In this document: piece after piece, positions 24,472 through 31,917 of the stretch
Layout of the letters: the number at the start of each line of letters is the position of its first letter
How positions within the stretch are numbered: position 1 is the first letter of the stretch
From: Rhodobiaceae bacterium
GTDB taxonomy: Bacteria; Pseudomonadota; Alphaproteobacteria; Parvibaculales; Parvibaculaceae
NCBI GenBank assembly: GCA_027352645.1
Contig: DAIEIL010000169.1
Span: 1 to 31,917 of the forward strand
DNA: 31,917 bases
Reading direction: 5' to 3'
The notes under the pieces: model-generated
The model's input: only the letters and a program-made list of their open reading frames with translations
The model's database searches: none
Told to the model about the DNA's origin: nothing
Program-made: the position numbers and the translations under genes

Positions 24472-25614
24472 ATGAAGCAGAAAACAGTAGCGGTCGTCGG
24501 CGCAGCCGAAACGACCGAGATGGGCAAGATTCCCGGCACCTCGCAGCTCATGCTTCATGCCGATGCCGCATTGAACGCGATGCGCGATGCGGGCCTCACC
24601 GCAAAGGACATCGACGGCATTGCGACGGCGGGCGACAGCCCGGTCGAGATTGCGCAATATCTCGGCATCACGCCGACATGGGTAGACGGCACCAGCGTCG
24701 GCGGCTGTTCCTTCATGCTGCATGTCCGCCATGCGGCGGCGGCGATCAATGAAGGCCTCTGCAACACAGTTCTCATCACGCATGCCGAATCCGGCCGCTC
24801 ACGTGTCGGGGCGCGCAAGTTCAGCCGCGATCCGGCAAGCCAGATGGGCCAGTTCGAAGTGCCCTATGGCGTGACGACGCCGCCGACCATGTTCACCATC
24901 CCTGTGCTGCGCTACATGAAGGAAGTGGGCGTCACCGAGGAAGACCTCGCCATGGTCGCCGTGATCCAGCGCGAATGGGCGGCGAAGAACCCGCGCGCGA
25001 CATTCCACGATCCGATCAGCGTCGACGACGTTCTCAATTCGAAGATGATCGCCTGGCCCTTCCGGATCCTGATGTGCTGCCTCGTCACCGATGGCGGCGG
25101 CGCACTGATCCTCACCAGCGCCGACCGCGCGAAGGACTTCCCGCAAAAGCCGGTCTATATCCTCGGCACGGGCGAAAGCTGCGAGACGCCGTTGATCAGC
25201 CAGATGGAAGACTTCACCACGTCGAAGGCCTTCCGCGTCTCGGGTAAAAAGGCTTTCGCGGAGGCGGGCATCACGCATAAGGACGTCGATCACCTGATGA
25301 TCTATGACGCCTTCGCGCATCTGCCGCTTTATGGGCTCGAAGACCTCGGCTTCTGCGGGCGCGGCGAAGCGGCCGCCTTCATACGCGAGCGCAACACCGC
25401 GCCGGGCGGCAAGCTGCCGCTGAACACCAATGGCGGCGGGCTCTCCTACATGCATTCCGGCATGTACGGCATGTATGCGCTTCAGGAAAGCGTGCGGCAG
25501 ATGCGGGGCATTGCGCCCGCGCAGGTGCCGGGCGCGAAGATCTCCATCGCGCATGGCGTCGGCGGCATGTTCGCCGCGTCGGGCACCATCGTCTTCTCGA
25601 ACGAGAAGCCGTAA
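24472..25614 (+). CDS. Thiolase-like protein (SCP-x/lipid-transfer type)
   Basis: A 380-aa thiolase-fold protein. Cys79 in SVGGCSFMLHV aligns with the thiolase nucleophile position (CSSG in classic enzymes). The C-terminal HGVGG motif carries the conserved His (about residue 361). The motif that in SCP-x thiolases contains a Cys (DCF) reads IYDAFAHL, so the second catalytic Cys is missing there. The protein may be a degradative thiolase, an aldolase like the Ltp2 steroid enzymes, or a ketosynthase-like acyltransferase. The DUF35 partner immediately upstream favours an Ltp2/ChsH2-like complex (inference). It is translationally close to both neighbours. Confidence 0.88.
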   Translation: MKQKTVAVVGAAETTEMGKIPGTSQLMLHADAALNAMRDAGLTAKDIDGIATAGDSPVEIAQYLGITPTWVDGTSVGGCSFMLHVRHAAAAINEGLCNTVLITHAESGRSRVGARKFSRDPASQMGQFEVPYGVTTPPTMFTIPVLRYMKEVGVTEEDLAMVAVIQREWAAKNPRATFHDPISVDDVLNSKMIAWPFRILMCCLVTDGGGALILTSADRAKDFPQKPVYILGTGESCETPLISQMEDFTTSKAFRVSGKKAFAEAGITHKDVDHLMIYDAFAHLPLYGLEDLGFCGRGEAAAFIRERNTAPGGKLPLNTNGGGLSYMHSGMYGMYALQESVRQMRGIAPAQVPGAKISIAHGVGGMFAASGTIVFSNEKP

Positions 25615-25631
25615 GGAAAGAAGAGGCCGCC

Positions 25632-26318
25632 ATGAATCTCGCAAAGCCGCGTATCGATGTCGGCCTCTTCACCAACAATCTCGAAGCCATGCTCGCCTTC
25701 TATCAGAAGGAAGTCGGGCTCCCCTTCGATCATGTGTTGCCGCTCGGCGGCGGGCGTCAGCAGCATCGCCACGATCTTCTCGGCTCCGTCCTCAAGATCA
25801 ATGCGAGCCGCGAGCCCATCGCCGAACGCGCGCCGTCGGGCTATCGCGAATTGCTGATCGCGCGGGAAGGGCTTCTCGGGCCGAAGCGCCTCACCGATCC
25901 GGACGGAAACCTCGTCACGCTGGTGCCGCCGGGCGCCTTCGGCATCACGCGCATCGGCGTGAAGCTCGGCGTGCGCGACACCGCCGCTCACCGCCGTTTC
26001 TATGCCGTCGCGCTCGGGCTTCCCGATGTGCCGGAAGCGGGAGGCGACAGCTTCCTCTGCGGCGACAGCGTCATCCTCATCGAGAACGATCCCGGGGCTC
26101 CCTCCGACGCGAGCATGGAGGGAACCGGCTTTCGCTATCTCACCATCCAGGTCTTCAAGACCGACGAAGAGCATGCGGGGATTCTCTCACGTGGCGGACG
26201 CGAAGGTCTTGCGCCCCAGACGCTCGGCAGCGTCGCCCGCATCTCTTTTGTGCGTGACCCCGATGGAAACTGGATAGAAATTTCGCAACGTGCCTCACTA
26301 ACGGGCAGCCTCGACTGA
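25632..26318 (+). CDS. VOC-family (glyoxalase/dioxygenase fold) protein
   Basis: A 228-aa protein with two tandem beta-alpha-beta-beta-beta modules. Module 1 (residues 5-105) opens DVGLFTNNLEAMLAFYQKEVGLPF and ends LTDPDGNLVTLV. Module 2 (about 108-220) opens RIGVKLGVRDTAAHRRFYAVALGLP and ends RDPDGNWIEIS. Members include glyoxalases, epimerases and ring-cleaving dioxygenases; the metal ligands could not be assigned with confidence. It starts 17 bp after the thiolase-like gene with AAGAGG upstream and is likely in its operon. Confidence 0.88.
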   Translation: MNLAKPRIDVGLFTNNLEAMLAFYQKEVGLPFDHVLPLGGGRQQHRHDLLGSVLKINASREPIAERAPSGYRELLIAREGLLGPKRLTDPDGNLVTLVPPGAFGITRIGVKLGVRDTAAHRRFYAVALGLPDVPEAGGDSFLCGDSVILIENDPGAPSDASMEGTGFRYLTIQVFKTDEEHAGILSRGGREGLAPQTLGSVARISFVRDPDGNWIEISQRASLTGSLD

Positions 26319-26414
26319 AAGCGCGGCCAAATCCTCGCGCGCGGCATTTTCCGCTAGACTGTCTGCCATCGACGGGCGAAAGACAGGCGACATAAGCGCG
26401 AAGGAGCAGAGAAA

Positions 26415-27044
26415 ATGGAAGGCGTCACAGTCATCACGCATCCGCTGGTTCAGCACAAACTCAGCATCATGCGTGACAAGAACACCTCGACCGCCGGCTT
26501 CCGCCAGCTCCTGCGCGAGATCGCGGTTCTGCTCTGCTACGAAGTCACGCGCGACCTCAAACTCACAACCCGCGCCATCGAAACACCGCTGGTCGAGATG
26601 GAAGCGCCGATGCTCGCGGGCAAGAAGCTCGTCTTCGCGTCGGTGCTGCGCGCGGGCAATGGCCTCCTGGAGGGCATGCTCGAGCTTGTGCCCTCGGCAC
26701 GCGTCGCCCATATCGGCCTTTATCGTGACCACAAGACGCTTCAGGCGGTCGAATATTATTTCAAGGCGCCGGACGATCTCGGCGACCGGCCGGTCATCGT
26801 CGTCGATCCGATGCTTGCCACTGCCAATTCTGCGATTGCCGCCGTCGAACTGTTGAAAGGCCGTGGCGCCAGGGATGTTCGCTTCGTCTGCCTGCTGGCG
26901 GCACCCGAGGGCGTGCAGAAATTCCGGGCGGCGCATCCGGAAGTGCCGCTTTTTACGGCTGCTATCGATAGCCATCTCAACGAAAATGGATATATCGTTC
27001 CGGGGCTCGGAGATGCGGGGGACCGGCTTTACGGAACGAAATAA
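26415..27044 (+). CDS. upp: Uracil phosphoribosyltransferase
   Basis: Pyrimidine salvage enzyme converting uracil and PRPP to UMP, 209 aa. The N-terminus VITHPLVQHKLSIMRDKNTSTAGFR and the C-terminal uracil-binding GYIVPGLGDAGDRLYGTK are diagnostic. The PRPP loop reads VVDPMLATANSA, where most enzymes have DPMLATG[GN]S, an unusual Ala for Gly. AAGGAG precedes the ATG. It is separated by 96 bp from the VOC gene and probably has its own promoter. Confidence 0.96.
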   Translation: MEGVTVITHPLVQHKLSIMRDKNTSTAGFRQLLREIAVLLCYEVTRDLKLTTRAIETPLVEMEAPMLAGKKLVFASVLRAGNGLLEGMLELVPSARVAHIGLYRDHKTLQAVEYYFKAPDDLGDRPVIVVDPMLATANSAIAAVELLKGRGARDVRFVCLLAAPEGVQKFRAAHPEVPLFTAAIDSHLNENGYIVPGLGDAGDRLYGTK

Positions 27045-27068
27045 TCCCCGCCCAAGAGGGAGAACGAC

Positions 27069-27914
27069 GTGGCCTACAACAAGATCGAGGTGAACCGCAT
27101 CGCGGGCGCACTTGGCGCGGAAATCCTTGGCGTCGATCTCTCGCGCGAACTCGACAACGAGACCTTCGACGACATCCACCGGGCCTTCCTCGACCATCAG
27201 GTCATCTTCTTCCGCGACCAGCAGATCAGCCATGAGCAGCACAAGGCTTTCGGCCGGCGCTTTGGAACGCTCAATATCCACCCCTATGTGAAGGGCATGG
27301 ACGGGCATCCGGAGATCATGCAGATCGTCAAGGAGCCGGACGACAGGGTGAATTTCGGCGGCGGCTGGCACTCCGACATGTCCTTCCTCGAAGAGCCCGC
27401 ACTCGGCTCGATCCTCTATGCGAAAGAGGTTCCGCCCTTTGGCGGCGACACGCTCTGGGCCAACCAGTATCTCGCCTATGAGACGCTTTCGGACGGCATG
27501 AAGGCAATGCTCGAAGGGCTTCGCGCGGTCCACACGGCCAAGGGCGAATATAGCGAGCGGGGTCATTCGGCACAGAAGCGCAAGTCGATGGAAGTCGCGA
27601 CTGCCGGCGACGACGTGCCCTCATATGAGCATCCCGTGGTGCGGACGCATCCCGAGACGGGCCGCAAGGCGCTCTACGTCAACCCGGCCTTCACCGAGAA
27701 GTTCGTCGGCATGACGCGCCGCGAGAGCAGGCCGCTCCTGAACTTCCTCTTCGAGCACTGCACGCAGGAAGGCTTTACCTGCCGCTTCCGCTGGACGAAG
27801 AACGCCATCGCCTTCTGGGACAACCGCTGCACCCAGCATTTCGCGCTCAACGACTATCATGGACACCGGCGCCACATGGAGCGCGTCACGGTGAACGGCG
27901 ACCGCCCCTTCTGA
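27069..27914 (+). CDS. TauD/TfdA-family Fe(II)/2-oxoglutarate dioxygenase
   Basis: A 281-aa dioxygenase that couples 2-oxoglutarate decarboxylation to substrate hydroxylation. The iron triad is H101, D103 (GGWHSDMSF) and H257 (CTQHFALND); the 2-oxoglutarate-binding Arg is R268 in HRRHMERVT. Family members act on taurine, alkyl sulfates, chlorophenoxy acids and other compounds. The NFGGGWHSDMSFLEEP form is typical of the general TauD group and does not fix the substrate. The start is a GTG at 27069 with GAGGGAG upstream. It lies 24 bp after upp and may be read through from it. Confidence 0.92.
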   Translation: MAYNKIEVNRIAGALGAEILGVDLSRELDNETFDDIHRAFLDHQVIFFRDQQISHEQHKAFGRRFGTLNIHPYVKGMDGHPEIMQIVKEPDDRVNFGGGWHSDMSFLEEPALGSILYAKEVPPFGGDTLWANQYLAYETLSDGMKAMLEGLRAVHTAKGEYSERGHSAQKRKSMEVATAGDDVPSYEHPVVRTHPETGRKALYVNPAFTEKFVGMTRRESRPLLNFLFEHCTQEGFTCRFRWTKNAIAFWDNRCTQHFALNDYHGHRRHMERVTVNGDRPF

Positions 27915-28027
27915 CGAGGCCCCTTCGCCAAATTCACTTTGAAACACCGAGTTCAGCCTGCATCATGCGGGCGGGCGAGTCGCGCGTGACAGAGGCTGCG
28001 CGGCTCTTTGGGGGTTCAAGGCCGGGG

Positions 28028-28867
28028 ATGGGCATGACCGGACGCATATATCGGGCAGCGCTGTGCGCCGCCGCCATTTTCACGCTTTCCATCATTTCCG
28101 CCGGGCCGCTTCGCGCAGAAGCGCCGGGCCTGCCCGCGCCGTCCGACCCGGCGGCGCGCGGACTTGCCATTGCGCAGGAGAGCGACAAGCGCGACCGGGG
28201 CTGGGGCGACGCCAAGGCCGACATGAAGATGGTACTCACCAACGCCTCCGGGGAGACGAGCGAACGCGCGTTGCGCTTCATGATGCTCGAAAATACCGAT
28301 GGCGACGGCAACTGGAGCCTGATGACCTTCGACAAGCCCGCAGACATCGAAGGAACCGCGCTTCTCACCTATCCCCATGTGAAGGAAGCCGACGAGCAAT
28401 GGCTCTATCTTCCGACGGTGAAGCGCGTGAAACGCATCTCGTCGGCGAACAAGTCGGGTCCCTTTGTCGGCAGCGAATTTGCCTTCGAGGATTTCTCCGC
28501 GCAGCAGGTCGGCAAGTTCACCTACAAATGGCTCAGAGACGAGCCATGCGGCGACCGAACCTGCCATGTGGTCGAGCGCACGCCGCAATATGAGGATTCC
28601 GGCTATACGCGCCAGGTCGTCTGGATCGACACGACCGATTATCTGTTCCGCAAGACCGACTTCTACGACCGCAAGGACAGCCTCATCAAGACGCTCACCT
28701 ATCAGGACTACAAGCTTTACGACAACAAGTTCTGGCGGCCCGGCGAACTCGCCATGGCGAACCACGAAACCAAGAAGTCGACGCGCCTCATCTGGCAGAG
28801 CTATGCCTTTCATACCGGCCTGACGAAGGATGATTTCTCCACGGCGAGCCTCGAAAGGGCGCGCTGA
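28028..28867 (+). CDS. LolA-like outer-membrane lipoprotein-sorting family protein
   Basis: A 279-aa exported protein with an N-terminal signal sequence (MTGRIYRAALCAAAIFTLSIISAGPLRA) and a LolA/LppX-like half-barrel. The family block is MLENTDGDGNWSLMTFDKPADIEGTALLTYPHV...QWLYLPTVKRVKRISSANKSGPFVGSEFAFEDF. Such proteins often accompany RND (MMPL) exporters and outer-membrane proteins and are thought to carry lipids. The ATG at 28028 was chosen for AAGG 6 bases upstream; 28034 is also possible, and the frame is open back to 27965. Its TGA overlaps the ATG of the next gene by one base, so the two are translationally coupled. No RND gene is adjacent. Confidence 0.88.
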   Translation: MGMTGRIYRAALCAAAIFTLSIISAGPLRAEAPGLPAPSDPAARGLAIAQESDKRDRGWGDAKADMKMVLTNASGETSERALRFMMLENTDGDGNWSLMTFDKPADIEGTALLTYPHVKEADEQWLYLPTVKRVKRISSANKSGPFVGSEFAFEDFSAQQVGKFTYKWLRDEPCGDRTCHVVERTPQYEDSGYTRQVVWIDTTDYLFRKTDFYDRKDSLIKTLTYQDYKLYDNKFWRPGELAMANHETKKSTRLIWQSYAFHTGLTKDDFSTASLERAR

Positions 28868-30072
28868 TGGCGAAGTCGAGCCGGGCGGCATTCTTCGCGG
28901 TCATCGCGGCACTCGCTCCCGCCTGCGCGCATGCGGAGGATCTCTCGCTGCGCGGCACGATCGAGCCAGAGCTGCGTCTCTTCACGCAATCGGCGAGCAG
29001 CGCCCGCCAGAAGGACACGGATATGTCCGTGTCGGGCGAGTTGACCGGCAAATACATGTGGGGCGACGGCGACCAGTCGCTCATCGTCACGCCTTTCGCG
29101 CGGCTCGACCAGCGCGACAGCCGCCGCACTCATTGGGATCTGCGCGAGGCGCGCTACGGCCTCGTCATGGGCAAGTGGGAAGTGCGGCTCGGCTTCGACA
29201 AGGTGTTCTGGGGCGTCACGGAGGCGGTTCATCTCGTCGACGTCATCAACCAGACCGACATCATTGAAGATCCGGTGAAGCAGGAGGCCCGGCTTGGACA
29301 ACCCATGCTGCGCATTCGCACGACGCAGGATTTCGGCACCTTCGACGCTTTTCTTCTCCCCTATTTTCGGGAGCGCGACTTTCCCGGCATCAACGGGCGG
29401 CCTGCCTACGACATCCCCGTCGACATGGACCTCACGCGCTATGAAAGCTCGCGCAAGGAGCGCCATATCGACGGCGCGTTCCGCTATTCGCATCATCTCG
29501 GCGATATCGATTTCGGCGTCGGCTATTTTCAGGGCACAAACCGCGACCCCATTCTCACGCCTGCGCTCAGCTCGGGTGGCGACCTCGTTCTCTCGCCCTA
29601 TTATGCCCAGATGAAGCAGGCTTCCATCGACGCACAGGCGACGAAGGGCGCATGGCTCTACAAGTTCGAAGGCTATTGGCGCCGCGAACTCGACCGCGAA
29701 TACGAGGCGGCGACCGGCGGCGTGGAATACACCTTCTACGGCGCCCTCGGCACGGAAGGCGATGTCGGCGTCGTTGCCGAATATGCGCTGGACAGCCGCG
29801 GCCTCATGGCGCGCGATCCTTATGAAAACGACGGCTTCCTCGCATTGCGCTGGACGGCGAATGATGAAGCTTCCACGAGCTTCCTCGGCGGCGCGGTCGT
29901 CGATGCCGAAACCGGCGCAATGGGCTTTCGCTTCAAGGGCGAGCGCAGGCTCAGCGACGATTATCGCCTGTCGGCGGAAGCCTATTTCTTCGGCAATGTG
30001 CCTCGGCCCGATCCGATCTACAGCATCGCCGATGACAACTACCTGCAATTCCGTATCGCGCGTTTCTTCTGA
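28867..30072 (+). CDS. Outer-membrane beta-barrel protein
   Basis: A 401-aa protein with a signal peptide (cleavage probably after ACAHA, residue 23). Its body is rich in alternating aromatic/polar strands (RGTIEPELRLF, LIVTPFARLDQRDS, WEVRLGFDKVFWG, WLYKFEGYWRREL, MGFRFKGERRL), and it ends RIARFF, the C-terminal Phe expected of BAM substrates. The family is not recognised with confidence; DUF1302-type proteins, which co-occur with LolA-like and RND genes, are the nearest idea. One-base overlap with the preceding gene implies a functional pair, perhaps in lipid or hydrophobic-compound transfer (inference). Confidence 0.83.
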   Translation: MAKSSRAAFFAVIAALAPACAHAEDLSLRGTIEPELRLFTQSASSARQKDTDMSVSGELTGKYMWGDGDQSLIVTPFARLDQRDSRRTHWDLREARYGLVMGKWEVRLGFDKVFWGVTEAVHLVDVINQTDIIEDPVKQEARLGQPMLRIRTTQDFGTFDAFLLPYFRERDFPGINGRPAYDIPVDMDLTRYESSRKERHIDGAFRYSHHLGDIDFGVGYFQGTNRDPILTPALSSGGDLVLSPYYAQMKQASIDAQATKGAWLYKFEGYWRRELDREYEAATGGVEYTFYGALGTEGDVGVVAEYALDSRGLMARDPYENDGFLALRWTANDEASTSFLGGAVVDAETGAMGFRFKGERRLSDDYRLSAEAYFFGNVPRPDPIYSIADDNYLQFRIARFF

Positions 30073-30177
30073 TCGGCTCCGTTGCGAACAAGTTTCCGAC
30101 GGCACACGAGAAAAAGCGTTTAGACTTTCGGTGCAGGATATCCCCTCCTCTTCTGTCGCTCATGCAATAACGAGCCG

Positions 30178-30783
30178 ATGCACCTGACCGAGCTTCTTTA
30201 CTTCATCACGGCCTTCGGCGATCAGGCGGTCGTCCTGCCCTTCGCAATCGCCGTCGCCATCGTGCTGGCCGCGACTAGCGGACGACCGACTGCGCTCGCA
30301 TGGTGCGTGGCGCTTGCCGCCTCATTGGGCGGCTCGCTCATTGCCAAGATCATCTTCATTTCCTGCGGCCATCTCCTGCCTGGTCTGGACATCAGAAGCC
30401 CAAGTGGACACACGACCGCAGCAATCGCCGCCTATGGCGGCTTTGCGACACTCTGGGCAAAGCTCGCGCGCACCCGCTGGACGCGCGCGTTTTTCGCCGC
30501 TGGCGCCATTGCGTCCTGTAGCGCCATCGCCGCCTCGCGCATCCTCCTTCACATGCACAGCGCGCCGGAAGTCCTGCTCGGCGCGCTGATCGGGCTTGCA
30601 GCGCCCATCATTCTCTATCGTACCAAACCGGCAGCCTCGGAGCTTCGCGCCGAACCGACGCTGCTCCTCCTGTTCATGCCCTTGTGCCTCGTTTTCTTCC
30701 TTCACGGGACGGCCTTGCCGATCGAGAGCAAGATCGACGAGATATCGAAGGCGCTATCGGCCTTGCTCGGAATCTGCAGCTGA
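30178..30783 (+). CDS. PAP2-family membrane phosphatase
   Basis: A 201-aa integral membrane protein with about five membrane segments. The PAP2 signature is partial but convincing: K57 in the first motif, RSPSGHTT with catalytic H78, and SRILLHMHSAPEVLLG, in which R121, H127 and E131 align with the usual R-x5-H-x3-D. The first motif lacks the usual RP ending. It probably removes phosphate from a lipid phosphate such as undecaprenyl or phosphatidyl phosphate. The ribosome-binding site is weak. The 105-bp gap upstream has no recognised promoter. Confidence 0.83.
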   Translation: MHLTELLYFITAFGDQAVVLPFAIAVAIVLAATSGRPTALAWCVALAASLGGSLIAKIIFISCGHLLPGLDIRSPSGHTTAAIAAYGGFATLWAKLARTRWTRAFFAAGAIASCSAIAASRILLHMHSAPEVLLGALIGLAAPIILYRTKPAASELRAEPTLLLLFMPLCLVFFLHGTALPIESKIDEISKALSALLGICS

Positions 30784-30922
30784 CGCGTTCGCAAAGTCCC
30801 ATAGCGGGTAGCCCTCGCCATCCGATTTCGATAAACCAGTGATCCAGACTTGAATCCCGGCTGTATCAGCAAAAGCATCGCGAATAGCGAGCCGTTCAGA
30901 AACGGCCCCGGAGAGGCGGATC

Positions 30923-31534
30923 ATGGCGAAAGCAAAGACGAAGAAACCCCAAAAGGTTGCGAAGCCGACACAGGCTGAGGTCGAAGAGGCCGTGCGCACC
31001 ATGCTGCGTTGGGCCGGAGAAGACCCTACTCGCGAAGGGTTGATCGACACGCCGGGACGCGTCGCGCGTTCCTATCGCGAACTCTTCTCCGGCTACGACG
31101 TCGATCCGCGCGCCTATCTGGAGCGCGTCTTCGAAGAAGTCGGCGGCTATGACGAGCTGATCGTCATGCGGAACATTCGCGTCGTCAGCTTCTGCGAGCA
31201 CCACATGCTGCCGGTGACGGGCTATGCCCATGTCGGCTACCTGCCGTCGAACCGCGTCGTCGGCATCTCGAAGCTTGCCCGCGTCGTGCATGGCTTCGCG
31301 CGACGTTTCCAGATTCAGGAAAAGCTCACGGCCGAGATCGCACGCACGATTTTCGAAGTGCTCGAACCGCGCGGTGTCGGCGTCGTCATCCAGGCCGAAC
31401 ATGCCTGCATGACCATGCGCGGCGTGAACTCACCGGAAGCAACACTCAGCACCAGCCATCTCATCGGCGCGGTGCGCGACGACCCGAAGACGCGCGGGGA
31501 ATTCCTGCGCATGACGATGGATCACCATCACTGA
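30923..31534 (+). CDS. folE: GTP cyclohydrolase I
   Basis: First enzyme of tetrahydrofolate/pterin synthesis, converting GTP to 7,8-dihydroneopterin triphosphate. It is 203 aa. The zinc ligands match the E. coli set: C91 and H94 in SFCEHHMLP, and C162 in ACMTMRGV. The GREGLIDTPGRVARS-like region (EDPTREGLIDTPGRVARSY, 33-51) and VVGISKLARVVHGFARRFQIQEKLT are diagnostic. The lysine-rich N-terminus (first 15 residues) is variable. AGAGG lies upstream of the ATG. It is followed by a strong terminator. The 139 bp upstream hold no riboswitch I recognise. Confidence 0.97.
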   Translation: MAKAKTKKPQKVAKPTQAEVEEAVRTMLRWAGEDPTREGLIDTPGRVARSYRELFSGYDVDPRAYLERVFEEVGGYDELIVMRNIRVVSFCEHHMLPVTGYAHVGYLPSNRVVGISKLARVVHGFARRFQIQEKLTAEIARTIFEVLEPRGVGVVIQAEHACMTMRGVNSPEATLSTSHLIGAVRDDPKTRGEFLRMTMDHHH

Positions 31535-31543
31535 GAAAATAGG

Positions 31544-31579
31544 AAGGCCCCGCACTGTCGAAACAGGCGGGGCCTTTTT
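31544..31579 (+). terminator. Intrinsic terminator of folE
   Basis: The stem AAGGCCCCGC (31544-31553) / GCGGGGCCTT (31567-31576), with inner CTGT/ACAG, a bulged A and loop CGAA, is followed by TTTTT (31575-31579). It starts 9 bp after the folE stop. AAAAT before it gives a short T-run on the minus strand, so it may also serve the SYLF gene. Confidence 0.9.
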
Positions 31580-31600
31580 GCGTCTCGGCGGATCAGCTCG

Positions 31601-31917
31601 TCAGCGTTTGATCTTGGATATCTTCGAGCCTTCGATGCTGACGCCCGCCATCAATCCCTGCTGATTGAAGATGAAGGCATAGGCATCTTCCTTAAGCGTG
31701 GAGGTTGAAAGATTCTTCGCCGCGCCCGCGTCGACAACAACCACCGTCGGACCGACGCCGATTTCCCAGCCCGACGACTTGTCGAGATAAGCGACCGCCT
31801 TCTTCGTCATCAGGAAGACGACATAACCATAGGACTGCGCACCCGCCTGCAGGCCCCATGAGCCGGTAACGGAGTTGTAGTAGTCGACGACGCGACCGTT
31901 CTTGCGCAGCACACCTT
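31601..31917 (-). CDS. SYLF/Ysc84-domain protein, 5' part outside the window
   Basis: The C-terminal 104 residues of a SYLF (Ysc84-like) domain protein are visible; the gene enters from the right edge. Recognisable features are GVLRKNGRVVDYYNSVTGSWGLQAGAQSYGYVVFLMT and the end of the domain, YAFIFNQQGLMAGVSIEGSKISKIKR. SYLF domains in bacteria are usually on secreted or lipid-binding proteins of unknown role. The stop is a TGA-type codon read at 31601-31603. An internal GTG at 31912 is not taken as the start, because the domain is clearly incomplete at that point. Confidence 0.85.
   Translation of the reverse strand, partial: GVLRKNGRVVDYYNSVTGSWGLQAGAQSYGYVVFLMTKKAVAYLDKSSGWEIGVGPTVVVVDAGAAKNLSTSTLKEDAYAFIFNQQGLMAGVSIEGSKISKIKR

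Noticed and set aside
30784..30922. Possible riboswitch in front of folE
   Set aside because: I could not match it to tetrahydrofolate, preQ1 or cobalamin consensus elements, and no stable multi-stem fold with a switching terminator was apparent.

Overview
The window is GC-rich and densely coded. Its marker genes are those of an alphaproteobacterium: a complete PhyR/NepR/EcfG general stress response locus, a GapR (DUF2312) nucleoid protein beside a DUF1244 protein, a zinc-free bL36, and an N-formylglutamate amidohydrolase divergent from a glycerate kinase/pyruvate kinase pair. The mix of acyl-CoA, thiolase-like and outer-membrane genes suggests a Parvibaculum-like member of the Rhizobiales/Parvibaculales side of the class. 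That placement is inference from gene content, not a database match.

Layout. 1-6.7 kb: the 5' part of an M3 oligopeptidase, an OmpA-type lipoprotein, an orphan NtrC-type sigma-54 activator, a membrane-anchored GH17-like glucan enzyme and a small membrane protein. 6.8-10.3 kb: the stress locus. It holds ecfG and phyR on the minus strand, then nepR and a HisKA_2/HWE-type sensor kinase on the plus strand, followed by an intergenic region that appears to encode an EcfG-dependent small RNA. 10.3-14.6 kb: the minus-strand operon N-formylglutamate amidohydrolase / DUF1244 / gapR, divergent from glycerate 2-kinase / pyruvate kinase. 14.6-18.2 kb: a minus-strand run of alpha/beta hydrolase, TPR protein, saccharopine-dehydrogenase-like oxidoreductase, HAD phosphatase and rpmJ. 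18.5-21.5 kb: a second alpha/beta hydrolase, a PAS protein and an MFS transporter. 21.6-31.5 kb: mainly plus-strand metabolic genes (acyl-CoA dehydrogenase, nitroreductase, DUF35 protein, thiolase-like protein, VOC protein, upp, TauD-like dioxygenase), an outer-membrane pair, a PAP2 phosphatase and folE. A SYLF-domain gene runs off the right end.

How it fits together. In the stress locus, phosphorylated PhyR should bind the anti-sigma factor NepR and free EcfG. Two good EcfG promoter matches (GGAAC-N16-[C/A]GTT) are visible. One lies in front of nepR, which gives feedback. The other, a perfect consensus, lies just after the kinase gene and has no protein gene downstream. The DNA after it can fold into a hairpin, a second hairpin presenting two C-tracts in a loop, and an intrinsic terminator, which is the layout expected of a stress-induced C-rich-loop sRNA comparable in concept to Caulobacter GsrN. 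The kinase next to it keeps its phospho-acceptor box but has lost key ATP-binding residues, so it may act as a phosphatase or phosphotransfer protein rather than a kinase. These two points are the most interesting content of the window.

Many long open frames antisense to these genes are by-products of GC-rich codon usage and are left out. I saw no tRNA, rRNA, CRISPR array, insertion sequence or prophage.
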